Assembly (NCBI GenBank): GCA_964409245.1
Contig: CAYPCQ010000037.1
Coordinates: 1 to 64,000 of the forward strand
Length of the DNA stretch: 64,000 nucleotides
Direction of reading: 5' to 3'
From: CAIMWS01 sp964409245
GTDB lineage: Bacteria > Verrucomicrobiota > Verrucomicrobiia > Limisphaerales > UBA1319
Made by a program: the position numbers and the translations under genes
Notes under the pieces: generated by a model
The model's input: the letters and a program-made list of their open reading frames with translations, nothing else
Told to the model about the DNA's origin: nothing
Database searches by the model: none
In this document: one piece after another, positions 28,023-36,636 of the stretch
Layout of the letters: every line of letters starts with the position of its first letter
Numbering within the stretch: position 1 is the first letter of the stretch

Positions 28023-28805
28023 ATGATAAACAAGCCTGACCATGTCACAAGCGCCTTGGGGTTGCGCCCAAAGACGGGCGGAATTGCCCTCGAAAAAGCC
28101 GCCCAGCCGCCCGGAAACCACCAAGGGCTATCGGCCGATGCAAGGCGGAGGACGCTCCACGGCCATTATGATGCCTATTTGGCGGCGCTGTTGCGAGGGG
28201 ATCGGATCTTCTGTGTGAACGTGGCCCGGCAGGCTTTGGCCGCTGGGGTGCCCATCAAGGCGCTTTACACGGACCTGTTTCACGCTTCGCTTTATGAGGT
28301 TGGTGAACTGTGGCAGACGAACCGGATCCCGGTGGCGGCCGAGCACCTGGCCACCGCCATCACGGAAAGCGTGATGGCGCAGGTGGCAGCGTCCGCCTTG
28401 TTTGGCCATGAACCGATGGGGCGCTCCCTGATCGTCTCCTGCGTGGCTAACGAGTTCCACCAAGTCGGGGGACGGATGGTGGCGGACATCTGCGAAATAA
28501 AGGGCTGGGACACGTGCTTCCTGGGGGCCAATACCCCCGTGCTGGACCTGTTGAACAGGATCGGGAAGCTGCGTCCGGATGTCCTGGCGCTTTCGATTGC
28601 CATCTATTTCAATCTCCCCGCCCTGCGGAGTGCAATCGAAGAGGTGCGCCGGTTGTACCCGCAGCTGCCGATCTGGCTGGGTGGGCAGCTGTTCCACTGG
28701 GGTGGCCAGGAACTCAGCGAGCAGTATGCTGGCGTCAGCGTCCTTTCCTCCCTCGACCACCTTGAAACCGAATTGGAGCGGTTTAGCCCTTTGAAACCAA
28801 ATTAA
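28023..28805 (+). CDS. Stand-alone B12-binding sensor protein, CarH/LitR-like without DNA-binding domain
   Basis: 260 residues from the ATG at 28023, which has GGAAAG upstream; a GTG at 27990 is an alternative. After a poorly structured N-terminus, a helical B12-binding-2 domain carries the exact W-x9-EH motif (W97, E107, H108) that in CarH/LitR photoreceptors caps adenosylcobalamin. The Rossmann-like B12 domain has ExHxxG (E144, H146, G149). The MerR DNA-binding domain of CarH is missing. Related SCHIC domains bind haem instead, so ligand identity is open. A histidine kinase gene starts three bases downstream, suggesting the protein feeds a kinase. Confidence 0.87.
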   Translation: MINKPDHVTSALGLRPKTGGIALEKAAQPPGNHQGLSADARRRTLHGHYDAYLAALLRGDRIFCVNVARQALAAGVPIKALYTDLFHASLYEVGELWQTNRIPVAAEHLATAITESVMAQVAASALFGHEPMGRSLIVSCVANEFHQVGGRMVADICEIKGWDTCFLGANTPVLDLLNRIGKLRPDVLALSIAIYFNLPALRSAIEEVRRLYPQLPIWLGGQLFHWGGQELSEQYAGVSVLSSLDHLETELERFSPLKPN

Positions 28806-28808
28806 CCC

Positions 28809-29951
28809 ATGGCCGCGATCTTCGACAATACCAGCACCGGCCATTACCTGCGGGACCACGCGCCGTTTTTTTACCTCGGATTCGACCGCCAGGGGGTGGT
28901 GCGGGAAACGAATCGTTTTACGGCGGCGATGCTGGGCCAGGATGTGGTTGGCAAATCCTTCAAGGAGGTCTTCGTTGATTTCCAGGGGGTGTTGGACCCG
29001 GGAGTTTTAGCGCTGGATCCAGCGCGGATTCATCATCTGCATGTGGCCTGCCCGGCCGGCTTGCCTCAGACCATCCAGTGTGGTTTTCATCCGGCCGGGG
29101 GCATGATCCTGGCGATCGGGCATGTGGACATCAACGAAATGCAGGCCTTGCAGCGCCAGTTCATTGAGTTGAACAACGAGTTGAACGGAATCACTCGCCA
29201 GCTGCAAAAAACCAATGCCCAACTGGAAAAGATGAACGCGCTCAAGAACAAATTTGTCGGTTTTGCGGCGCACGATTTGCGCAAGCCGGTGAGCGTGATC
29301 CAGACCTATGCGGAGTTCCTAATGGACGAGGCCCGTGCTCGCCTCACTGCGGAGCACGCCCAATTCCTGGACATCATTCATGAGCGTGCCCGGGCCATGA
29401 CCCGGCTGATTGAGGAGCTGCTGGATATCGCCATGATCGAGTCCGGCCGCAATGAACCAAACCTGGAACCCACCGATTTGGGCCGGATATTTCAAACCGC
29501 GCGCTTGTCCTTGAAACCAATCGCGGACGCCAAAAACGTGCGGATCGAAACCATCCTTGAGCCAGTTCCAACCCTGCCTTTGGATCGACTCAAGCTGGAA
29601 CAGGCGGTCGTCAACTTGCTGGGCAATGCCGTCGAGCACACCTTGGCTGGCACCACCGTGGGCCTGTGGGCCCGGCTCGACGGCGATCAGGTGGCCGTCT
29701 CCATTAGCGACCAAGGGCCGGGAATCCCCGAGTCGATGAGAGACAAATTATTCCAGCCCTTTGCGCGCGGCCAGCGCCGAAAAGAGGGCGGCCACCAGAG
29801 CCACGGTTTGGGGCTGGCCATTGCCAAACGCATGGTGGACGCCCATCAGGGCCGAATCTGGGCGGAGAGCAAAACCGGCGGCGGCGCTACTTTCACGTTC
29901 ACTCTGCCCCTGAAACCAAACGGCCCCAAGTTGGAGATTAATACCCTATGA
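28809..29951 (+). CDS. PAS-domain sensor histidine kinase
   Basis: 380 residues. An N-terminal PAS-like domain (about 15-110) is joined by a coiled coil (LNNELNGITRQLQKTNAQLEK) to a HisKA domain with acceptor H155 (FAAHDLRKP). The ATPase domain has the N box (NLLGNAVEH), DQGPGIP and GLGLAI. No membrane segment is seen, so it is a soluble kinase. It sits between the B12-binding sensor and the haem-oxygenase-like gene; its stop overlaps the next start by four bases. The natural reading is that it receives input from the B12 protein and signals to a receiver. Confidence 0.92.
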   Translation: MAAIFDNTSTGHYLRDHAPFFYLGFDRQGVVRETNRFTAAMLGQDVVGKSFKEVFVDFQGVLDPGVLALDPARIHHLHVACPAGLPQTIQCGFHPAGGMILAIGHVDINEMQALQRQFIELNNELNGITRQLQKTNAQLEKMNALKNKFVGFAAHDLRKPVSVIQTYAEFLMDEARARLTAEHAQFLDIIHERARAMTRLIEELLDIAMIESGRNEPNLEPTDLGRIFQTARLSLKPIADAKNVRIETILEPVPTLPLDRLKLEQAVVNLLGNAVEHTLAGTTVGLWARLDGDQVAVSISDQGPGIPESMRDKLFQPFARGQRRKEGGHQSHGLGLAIAKRMVDAHQGRIWAESKTGGGATFTFTLPLKPNGPKLEINTL

Positions 29952-31255
29952 AACCAGGACTGTATGGGCAGCAACTGACGCTGATGGAGGAACTTAAGGC
30001 GGCAACCCTGCTGCCGCATTGCCGCCTGCAAGAGCAGGCCTTTTTCCAGGCTCTGGCCGCGTGCCAATTGCCGCTGGAGTCTTACGTGGGGCAACTGCGG
30101 TTCCTGGCCGTCGTGCATGGGGTTCTTGAACCGGCGCTCGAAAATACAAATGACAGCCGATTGGCGTCCGTCTGGCAGGTTCCCATGCGGAAAATGCCCA
30201 TGCTCCTGGCCGATCTCCGTTTTTTTGAGCCGCGGGGCGTGGCCGACATCAAGGAGGCAGCCGAGGCCTCGCTCAAGGTCGCCGATCACCTCCGCCTGCT
30301 GTCCGTTCAGAATCCGCTGGCGTTGCTGGGCTGCCTGTATGTTTTGGAGGGCTCGACCTTGGGCGCCTCAGTCCTCCTGCCGCAATTCGCCCGTGCCTTC
30401 CTGCTGGCGGGAACGGAAGGCCTCGCTTATCTGAACAGTTATGGCGCCGAGGTCCAGGTCCGATGGGGACAGTTTCAACACCGCATGAACACCCTCCACT
30501 TGCGGGCGGAGGAGCGGGGGCAAATCGCCCAGGATGCCGGCGCGTTTTTTGCGCAAACCCAGGCGGTTTTCCAGGCGCTCTACCCGTTCAAATCCGAGTC
30601 CATGGCCTATCTCGCCACCTCCATCAATGCCGAGGCGGGCCGCCACCCGGTGCCCGCTGACGCGCGCGAACTCAAGGCGGCTCTCCAGGCCGCCGATTTA
30701 TGCTGGCAGCGGTTCCCCTATTTTGAAGCCCGTTATGGCGAGCGCGGGCGGCGGTTTGCGCGCAGCGATGGAGCCTGGCTGGCCACTCTCTGCCAATTCG
30801 ATCCAGCCCGGATTTCCCAGCAGATCAGTTGGTTGAGCCGTGTTCTCTCCAGCCGGGGAATACCCGCGATTCTGTTGCAGGCCCAGTTGGAAATATTGTC
30901 CGAGGAACTGGCCCGTGCCATTCCCGAAAACCGGCCCGCCTACGAAAAGCTCCTGGCCGCCGCCGCTGAATTGTGCGCGGCCCGGCGCAGTCACCTCAGC
31001 GATGCCCAGATGCAGTCGCTCGCCGCCGATTTTGACCGGGCTGTGGGTTCCGCAGGGAGCGAACGATTGCCGGGCACCGCCGCCTTGCTCGCCGCCGCCG
31101 TCGCCGACGAAAAGGGCGGCCGCCAAGGCGCCATCGCGAGCATCAAGACCTGGATGACTGATGCTTCCCGATTCCCCCCCGAGTGGATCCAATCCGTTGC
31201 GGCCACTCTGGACCAAGCCCAACAAATGGCCGGCCCCGCCGGCCCCCCGCCATGA
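29948..31255 (+). CDS. Haem-oxygenase-like protein with uncharacterised C-terminal domain
   Basis: 435 residues. Residues about 10-215 resemble biliverdin-producing haem oxygenases of the bacteriophytochrome-associated type: proximal His24 in LKAATLLPHCRLQ and the distal-helix motif LYVLEGSTLGAS (130-141). Residues about 245-430 form a second, mostly helical domain that I do not recognise, with a striking YGERGRRFARSDGAWLATL stretch (263-281) and WLSRVLSSRGIP (295-306). Reaction, if active: haem to biliverdin, iron and CO. No phytochrome is encoded in this window, so it may supply bilin elsewhere, sense haem, or tune the haem/cobalamin ligand of the operon's sensor. Confidence 0.82.
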   Translation: MKPGLYGQQLTLMEELKAATLLPHCRLQEQAFFQALAACQLPLESYVGQLRFLAVVHGVLEPALENTNDSRLASVWQVPMRKMPMLLADLRFFEPRGVADIKEAAEASLKVADHLRLLSVQNPLALLGCLYVLEGSTLGASVLLPQFARAFLLAGTEGLAYLNSYGAEVQVRWGQFQHRMNTLHLRAEERGQIAQDAGAFFAQTQAVFQALYPFKSESMAYLATSINAEAGRHPVPADARELKAALQAADLCWQRFPYFEARYGERGRRFARSDGAWLATLCQFDPARISQQISWLSRVLSSRGIPAILLQAQLEILSEELARAIPENRPAYEKLLAAAAELCAARRSHLSDAQMQSLAADFDRAVGSAGSERLPGTAALLAAAVADEKGGRQGAIASIKTWMTDASRFPPEWIQSVAATLDQAQQMAGPAGPPP

Positions 31256-31269
31256 TTTGAGTGTGAAGC

Positions 31270-34200
31270 ATGACTGCCAATAATAAAATCCTCGTCGTTG
31301 ATGACGACCCGGACGCGCTCAGCGCCACGGTGCGGCTCCTGAAAGCGGCGGGTTACGAGGTCTTTGAAGCAACGACCGGCCAGGCGTGCATCGCCGCCGC
31401 CCAGGCGAACCAACCCGATCTGGTCTTGCTCGACCTCCTGCTGCCCGATATCAACGGTTTGGAGGTCTGCGCGCAGATTAAAGCAATGCCATCTCTGGCA
31501 CACCTCTTCGTGGTCTTGATTTCCGCCAGTCAGACTTCCTCCGATCAGCAGTCCCTCGGGTTGGAATCCGGCGCGGATGGCTACATTGCGCGGCCCATTT
31601 CCAACCGGGAATTGCTCGCCCGCGTGCAGGCTCTGCTGCGGATCAAGCGGGCGGAGGAGGCGTTGCAGGCGAGCGAGGAACGCTATCGCTCGCTGGTGGA
31701 AGAATCCCCCGCCGCCATCGGGATTTATCAAGCGGGAAAACTGGTCTTTATCAATTCCACCGGCGTGCGCCAGTTTGGGGCCAGGACCAAAGGCGATTTG
31801 CTCGGCAGGAAAGCTGAGGATCTCATCCATCCCGAAGATCAACCCGCCGCTTTGGATCGCATCCAACGCCGGCTGGCAGGAGAGGCGGGCTTTTATCCAG
31901 CCGAAGTCCGCTTCCTGCGCTTGGATGGGACGGCCATTCCGGTGGAGGTCACGGCCTCCCCCATCACCTTTGGCGGAGCCCCCGCCGTGCAGTTCATCGC
32001 CCGCGACATCACCGAGCGAAAGCGATCCGAAGAAGCTCTGCGATTGACCCGATTCAGCATGGATCACGCTTCGGATGCGCTCTTTTGGATGACGGCTGAC
32101 GCCCGCGTCGTGGATGTCAACGAGGCGGCGTGCCGCTCCCTTGGCTATACCCGCGAGGAGTTGTTGCAATTATCCGTGCCGGACCTTGATCCCCACTACA
32201 ATTCAGAGCAATGGTCGCAGCACTTTGCTGAGCTTCGGCAGCACGGCTCACTGAAGTTTGAATCCGAGCATCGCACCAAAGACGGACGCTTGATTTCCGT
32301 GGAAATAACCGCCAATCATGTGCAGTTCGGCGCCGAGGAGCGGAACTGCAGCTTCGTTCGCGACATCACCGGGCGCAAGCGGCTGGAGGAAGCGGCCAAA
32401 CAAGAGCAGGCGCTCAACCGCACCCTCGTTGAAAGCATACCCGGAACCTTCTACATGATTGATGTAAACGGGCGGTATGCCCGGTGGAACGCCTATCAGC
32501 GGGAGGTCATTGTTGGCAAACCGGACAGCCAGGTCGCCGCTACCCATGCCCTGGACACCATCCACCCGGACGACCGCCAGCTCGTCAGCGCCAAAATCGC
32601 CAGCGTTTTAAGCAATGGCACAGACGAGACCATCGAAGCCCGAGTTCTGCTGCGCGGTGGGCCGGCCTTCCAGTGGATGCTGATGACGGGCCGTCAAATA
32701 CTCATCCAAGGCCAGCCGTTCCTGATTGGCATTGGCATTGAAATCACCGAGCGCCGGCGTGCGGAGGCGGCGGTGCGGGAAAGCGAGGCCCGTCTCAATG
32801 AAGCTCAAAGTATGGCGCACCTTGGCAGCTGGGAATGCGATCCGCTGACCAACCAGCTCCTCTGGTCCGATGAAACTTATCGGATTTTTGAAATTCCCAA
32901 GGAAGGCGCCTTTGCCTCTTTCGAGGCTTTCCTGGAGGTCATCCACCCGGAAGATCGTGACGCGGTCCAGGCCGCCTACGCGCAGTCGTTGGAAACCGGC
33001 AAACCCTATGAAACCACCCACCGGCTGCGCCTGCCAGACGGGCGGATCAAGTTCGTGCTGGAAAAGTGTGAGACACACTACCGCCCCGATGGCCAGGCCT
33101 TCCGCTCGGTCGGGATCGTGCAGGACATCACCGAGCGCAAGCAGGCGGAGGCCTATCGGGAAACCGGCCGGGAGATCCTCCAGATCCTCAACCAGCCCGG
33201 CGATTTGGCGGCTTCCATTCAGCGCGTCCTCGCCGCCTTGAAGGCGCGGACCGGGTTCGATGCGGTGGGCATCCGCCTGCAGGACGGGGAGGACTTTCCG
33301 TATTTCGCCCAGGAAGGTTTCCCCAAGGATTTCTTGCTGGCCGAAAACACGCTGGCCGAGCGTGGCGCCGATGGCGGGATGTGCCGGGACAAAGAGGGCA
33401 AGGTCGGTCTGGAATGCACCTGCGGCCTGGTGATTTCCGGCCACACCGATCCGGCCAATCCGCTCTTCACCAAGGGGGGAAGCGCCTGGACAAACGATTC
33501 CTTTCCGTTGCTCGGCCTGCCGTCCCCTCAGGATCCCCGGCCTCATCCGCGCAACCGGTGCCTCCACCACGGCTACGCCTCTGTAGCTCTGGTGCCGATC
33601 CGGTGCCAGGATAAGATTGTGGGCCTGATCCAGCTTAATGACCGGCGCAAAGGTTGTTTCAGCCTCCTGGCGGTTGAGCTTCTGGAAGGCATCGCCACGA
33701 ACCTCGGCGCGGCGCTGATGCGCAAGCAGGCGGAGGCGGCGGTGCGGGAAACCAATGCGCTGGTCTCCTTGTTCATCAAGCAATCGCCGATTTTTGCTTA
33801 CGTCAAGGAGGTAACCGCCACCGAAAGCCGGGTGTTGCTGGCCAGCCAGAATTTTCACGAGCTGATTGGCAGCTCGGCCACGGATATCGTGGGCAAGTCC
33901 ATGGCTGATCTGTTCCCGGCCGGATTGGCCAGGAAGATTACCGAGGACGACCGGGCCGTTATTGCCAAAGGTGAGGTGCTGAAGGTGGATGAGGATTTGA
34001 ATGGCCGCCATTATAGCTCAATCAAATTCCCAATCCTCCTCGGCGGCAAAACCCTGCTGGGGGGTTATACCATCGACCTCACCGACCGGAAGAAATTGGA
34101 GGCGCAGTTGCTCCAAAGCCAAAAACAAGAGGCCATTGGCCAATTGGCCGGGGGCGTAGCCCACGACTTCAACAACATCCTGGCGGCCATGATGATGAAC

Positions 34201-35247
34201 ATCAGTTGCCTGGAGCAGAATCCCAAACTCGACCCGGAGATCCAGGAATCGTTGAAAGAGTTGCTGGCGGCCGCCGAACGGGCCGCCAGCTTGACCCGCC
34301 AATTGCTCATGTTCAGCCGCAAATCAGTCCTGGATATCAAAGTGCTGGACCTGAATGAAGTGGTGGCCAGCCTGCTCAAAATGCTCGGGCGGTTGATTGG
34401 CGAGCACATCCATCTTCAGTATTCCTCAGCGGGGGAACTGCCGCTGGTCGAAGCGGATCGGGGAATGATGGAACAGGTGTTGATGAACCTGGCGGTTAAT
34501 GCCCGCGATGCCATGCCCGGCGGAGGGCGGCTGGCGATCAGCCTCGCCGTTGTGCCCGTTGGTGCGGAACGGATCAAAGGCACGGTTGAAGTGCGGCCGG
34601 GGACTTTTGTATGCCTGTCGGTGCAGGACACCGGTTGTGGCATGAGCCAATCGACTCTAAATCAGATCTTCGATCCCTTTTTTACCACCAAAGACGTTGG
34701 CCAGGGCACCGGTTTGGGATTGGCCACCGTATCTGGCATCGCCGCCTTGCATAAAGGATGGGTGGAGGTGGAGAGTGAGGTTGGCCAGGGCACCACCTTC
34801 CGGGTCTTTTTGCCGCCGACGCGGCAGCGCCTGCCGGAGCCGGTCCAGGCCGCGAAAAGGGCGGTGGCTCGGGGCCGGGAGACGATTTTGTTGGTGGAGG
34901 ATGATGACGCCGTGCGGCGGATGGCCCTGCGTTGTTTGACGGGCCTGGGATACCAGGTGTGGGAGGCTGCCAACGGCCGGGCGGCGTTGAAGTTATGGCA
35001 GGAGCACCAAGGGCAAATTGACTTGTTATTTTCCGACATGGTGATGCCCGAAGGCCTGACGGGATTGGATTTGGCCGGGAAGCTGAAGGCGGATAAACCC
35101 GATTTAAAGGTCATCGTTTCCAGTGGTTACAACGAGGACATGTCGGGGCAAAAAACGGCTGAGTTAAAGGGCATCCTGTATCTCCAAAAACCCTATAAAA
35201 TCGGCTTGCTCTCGAAAAAGGTCAGGGAATGTCTGGACGGACCATAA
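31270..35247 (+). CDS. Multi-domain hybrid histidine kinase (REC-PAS-PAS-PAS-PAS-GAF-PAS-HK-REC)
   Basis: 1325 residues. Domains in order: receiver with acceptor D55 (LLDLLLPD); four PAS domains (about 130-625) each ending in a DITERK-type linker; a GAF domain (about 635-820) with several Cys (C705, C716, C718, C764); another PAS (about 825-945); HisKA with H965 (GGVAHDFNN); ATPase (N box NLAVNARDA, DTGCGM, GTGLGLA); and a C-terminal receiver with D1256. No membrane segment. The N-terminal receiver suggests it is itself a target of another kinase, plausibly the one encoded two genes upstream. It closes the operon; the gap to the haem-oxygenase-like gene is 14 bases. Confidence 0.93.
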   Translation: MTANNKILVVDDDPDALSATVRLLKAAGYEVFEATTGQACIAAAQANQPDLVLLDLLLPDINGLEVCAQIKAMPSLAHLFVVLISASQTSSDQQSLGLESGADGYIARPISNRELLARVQALLRIKRAEEALQASEERYRSLVEESPAAIGIYQAGKLVFINSTGVRQFGARTKGDLLGRKAEDLIHPEDQPAALDRIQRRLAGEAGFYPAEVRFLRLDGTAIPVEVTASPITFGGAPAVQFIARDITERKRSEEALRLTRFSMDHASDALFWMTADARVVDVNEAACRSLGYTREELLQLSVPDLDPHYNSEQWSQHFAELRQHGSLKFESEHRTKDGRLISVEITANHVQFGAEERNCSFVRDITGRKRLEEAAKQEQALNRTLVESIPGTFYMIDVNGRYARWNAYQREVIVGKPDSQVAATHALDTIHPDDRQLVSAKIASVLSNGTDETIEARVLLRGGPAFQWMLMTGRQILIQGQPFLIGIGIEITERRRAEAAVRESEARLNEAQSMAHLGSWECDPLTNQLLWSDETYRIFEIPKEGAFASFEAFLEVIHPEDRDAVQAAYAQSLETGKPYETTHRLRLPDGRIKFVLEKCETHYRPDGQAFRSVGIVQDITERKQAEAYRETGREILQILNQPGDLAASIQRVLAALKARTGFDAVGIRLQDGEDFPYFAQEGFPKDFLLAENTLAERGADGGMCRDKEGKVGLECTCGLVISGHTDPANPLFTKGGSAWTNDSFPLLGLPSPQDPRPHPRNRCLHHGYASVALVPIRCQDKIVGLIQLNDRRKGCFSLLAVELLEGIATNLGAALMRKQAEAAVRETNALVSLFIKQSPIFAYVKEVTATESRVLLASQNFHELIGSSATDIVGKSMADLFPAGLARKITEDDRAVIAKGEVLKVDEDLNGRHYSSIKFPILLGGKTLLGGYTIDLTDRKKLEAQLLQSQKQEAIGQLAGGVAHDFNNILAAMMMNISCLEQNPKLDPEIQESLKELLAAAERAASLTRQLLMFSRKSVLDIKVLDLNEVVASLLKMLGRLIGEHIHLQYSSAGELPLVEADRGMMEQVLMNLAVNARDAMPGGGRLAISLAVVPVGAERIKGTVEVRPGTFVCLSVQDTGCGMSQSTLNQIFDPFFTTKDVGQGTGLGLATVSGIAALHKGWVEVESEVGQGTTFRVFLPPTRQRLPEPVQAAKRAVARGRETILLVEDDDAVRRMALRCLTGLGYQVWEAANGRAALKLWQEHQGQIDLLFSDMVMPEGLTGLDLAGKLKADKPDLKVIVSSGYNEDMSGQKTAELKGILYLQKPYKIGLLSKKVRECLDGP

Positions 35248-35433
35248 GGTAATTTTTGCCAAGGCCGCTTGGGGGGGCATGGGCTTGCGGCGGCAATGAT
35301 GATGCCCCCCGAAGTGATTCATATTAAGTGTCGATGAACACCCCCCCCTGGAAATAAAACGATTGGCCGGAGCGGAAGGCAGGGCATGAACCCAAAATCC
35401 CCCGCCCGGCCCGGCCCGCAGCCAGCCCGTTGA

Positions 35434-35925
35434 TTAAAGAGTCGCCTCGGCCTGCTTCAGGAGTTCGATGGCGTTGTCCGGCTGGCCCGCGGCCAAAAGC
35501 GCGCGGCGCAGCCGGGGATCCCGCATCAGGCGGCCCAGGCGGGCCAGGATTTGCAGATGCAGGTTCACGGTGGGGGCCACCAGGAGAAAGAATAACCGGG
35601 CCGGCACGCCGTCCTCGGCCCCGTAAGGGATGCCTTCGGAGTGGCGGCCAAAGACCAGCACCGGCTTATCCACCAGGCCTACGAGCGCGTTGCGGCTGTG
35701 GGGAAAGGCCACCCCCTCGCCCACGCCAGTGCTGAATAATTCCTCCCGCTCGATCAGGGCTTTGAGCAAGGTTTGGCGGGCCTCCGGCTGGTCGTCAAAC
35801 TCGGGTATTTTGGCCACCAATTCGGCGAGCAGGTCGTCCTTGTTGGTGGCTTTGAGGTTCATTTCGATCTGCCGGGGAGCCAGCCATTCGCAGACCACCA
35901 ACCGGGGTGTGGGTGAAGGATTCAT
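35434..35925 (-). CDS. PTS EIIA type-2 domain protein (PtsN-like)
   Basis: 163 residues from the ATG at 35925. The phosphorylation site is in GVAFPHSRN (H76), with the flanking TGVGEG typical of fructose/nitrogen-type EIIA proteins. In the nitrogen PTS such proteins act in regulation rather than sugar uptake. No PTS permease is nearby, which favours a regulatory role. It follows the PH-domain gene by 29 bases and may be co-transcribed with it. Confidence 0.9.
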   Translation of the reverse strand: MNPSPTPRLVVCEWLAPRQIEMNLKATNKDDLLAELVAKIPEFDDQPEARQTLLKALIEREELFSTGVGEGVAFPHSRNALVGLVDKPVLVFGRHSEGIPYGAEDGVPARLFFLLVAPTVNLHLQILARLGRLMRDPRLRRALLAAGQPDNAIELLKQAEATL

Positions 35926-35954
35926 GATTGTTGATTCATTGCTCAGCGGCGCGC

Positions 35955-36440
35955 TTACTCCAATTCCGCCAGCCGCACCCGCTTCGCATCGCGGCACTTT
36001 TCGACGTGGACGCGCAGGTCATCCTTGATGGAAACCGCGCGGGGCAGGGCCTGCAGCACCACGGTGGGGGTGCTGGCGTCGTTGGTGGTCAGCACGATGT
36101 TGCTGACCCCGAAAATCCGATACCAGAAGGGCTGCACCCAGGTGATGTCCATGACCCGGTAAAGCTCCAGTTCATCGGTCTTGCGGGAAAAGACCCCCGC
36201 CGTGATCTTGAGCCGCTGGCTGGTGATTTCATAGACGCGGCTGCGGTTCACCAGCCAATTCCACACGCCAAAACCGAGTGGCAGCGCACAGGCGGCGCCG
36301 GCAAAGTAAACGCCCGGCGGCTTGGCAACCAGAACCGTGATGACCACCAGCAAGGCGAAGATCAAACTGCTCAACACCAGGATGTTGAAATTAATCACCT
36401 GGGAGGATGAGCCTTTCCAAACTGTCGTTTCCTCATTCAT
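35955..36440 (-). CDS. Membrane protein with bacterial PH domain (bPH2-like)
   Basis: 161 residues from the ATG at 36440. Two hydrophobic helices near the N-terminus (about 20-43 and 48-66) are followed by a soluble part with YEITSQRLKITAGVFSRKTDELELYRVMDI, the typical start of a bacterial PH (YdbS/YdbT-like) domain. The function of these proteins is poorly known; they sit at the membrane facing the cytoplasm. It precedes the EIIA gene on the same strand. Confidence 0.85.
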   Translation of the reverse strand: MNEETTVWKGSSSQVINFNILVLSSLIFALLVVITVLVAKPPGVYFAGAACALPLGFGVWNWLVNRSRVYEITSQRLKITAGVFSRKTDELELYRVMDITWVQPFWYRIFGVSNIVLTTNDASTPTVVLQALPRAVSIKDDLRVHVEKCRDAKRVRLAELE

Positions 36441-36636
36441 AATTTCAAATGCCACGGGTTACTACGCTGGCTTCAGCTTAGGCTTGCGGCGCTGGGAATC
36501 AAGCCTTTACGCACGCGCCGCGGAACGCCCGGCTTTTTCTCCCGGCGCTCCGGGCCGCTTTTCCGCCGGCCGCTGAAATGAACCGCCGCGGCGGCGCCCA
36601 GCCGGGCTCCGCCTCCGCGCGGTTCAGTTCGCCAAA

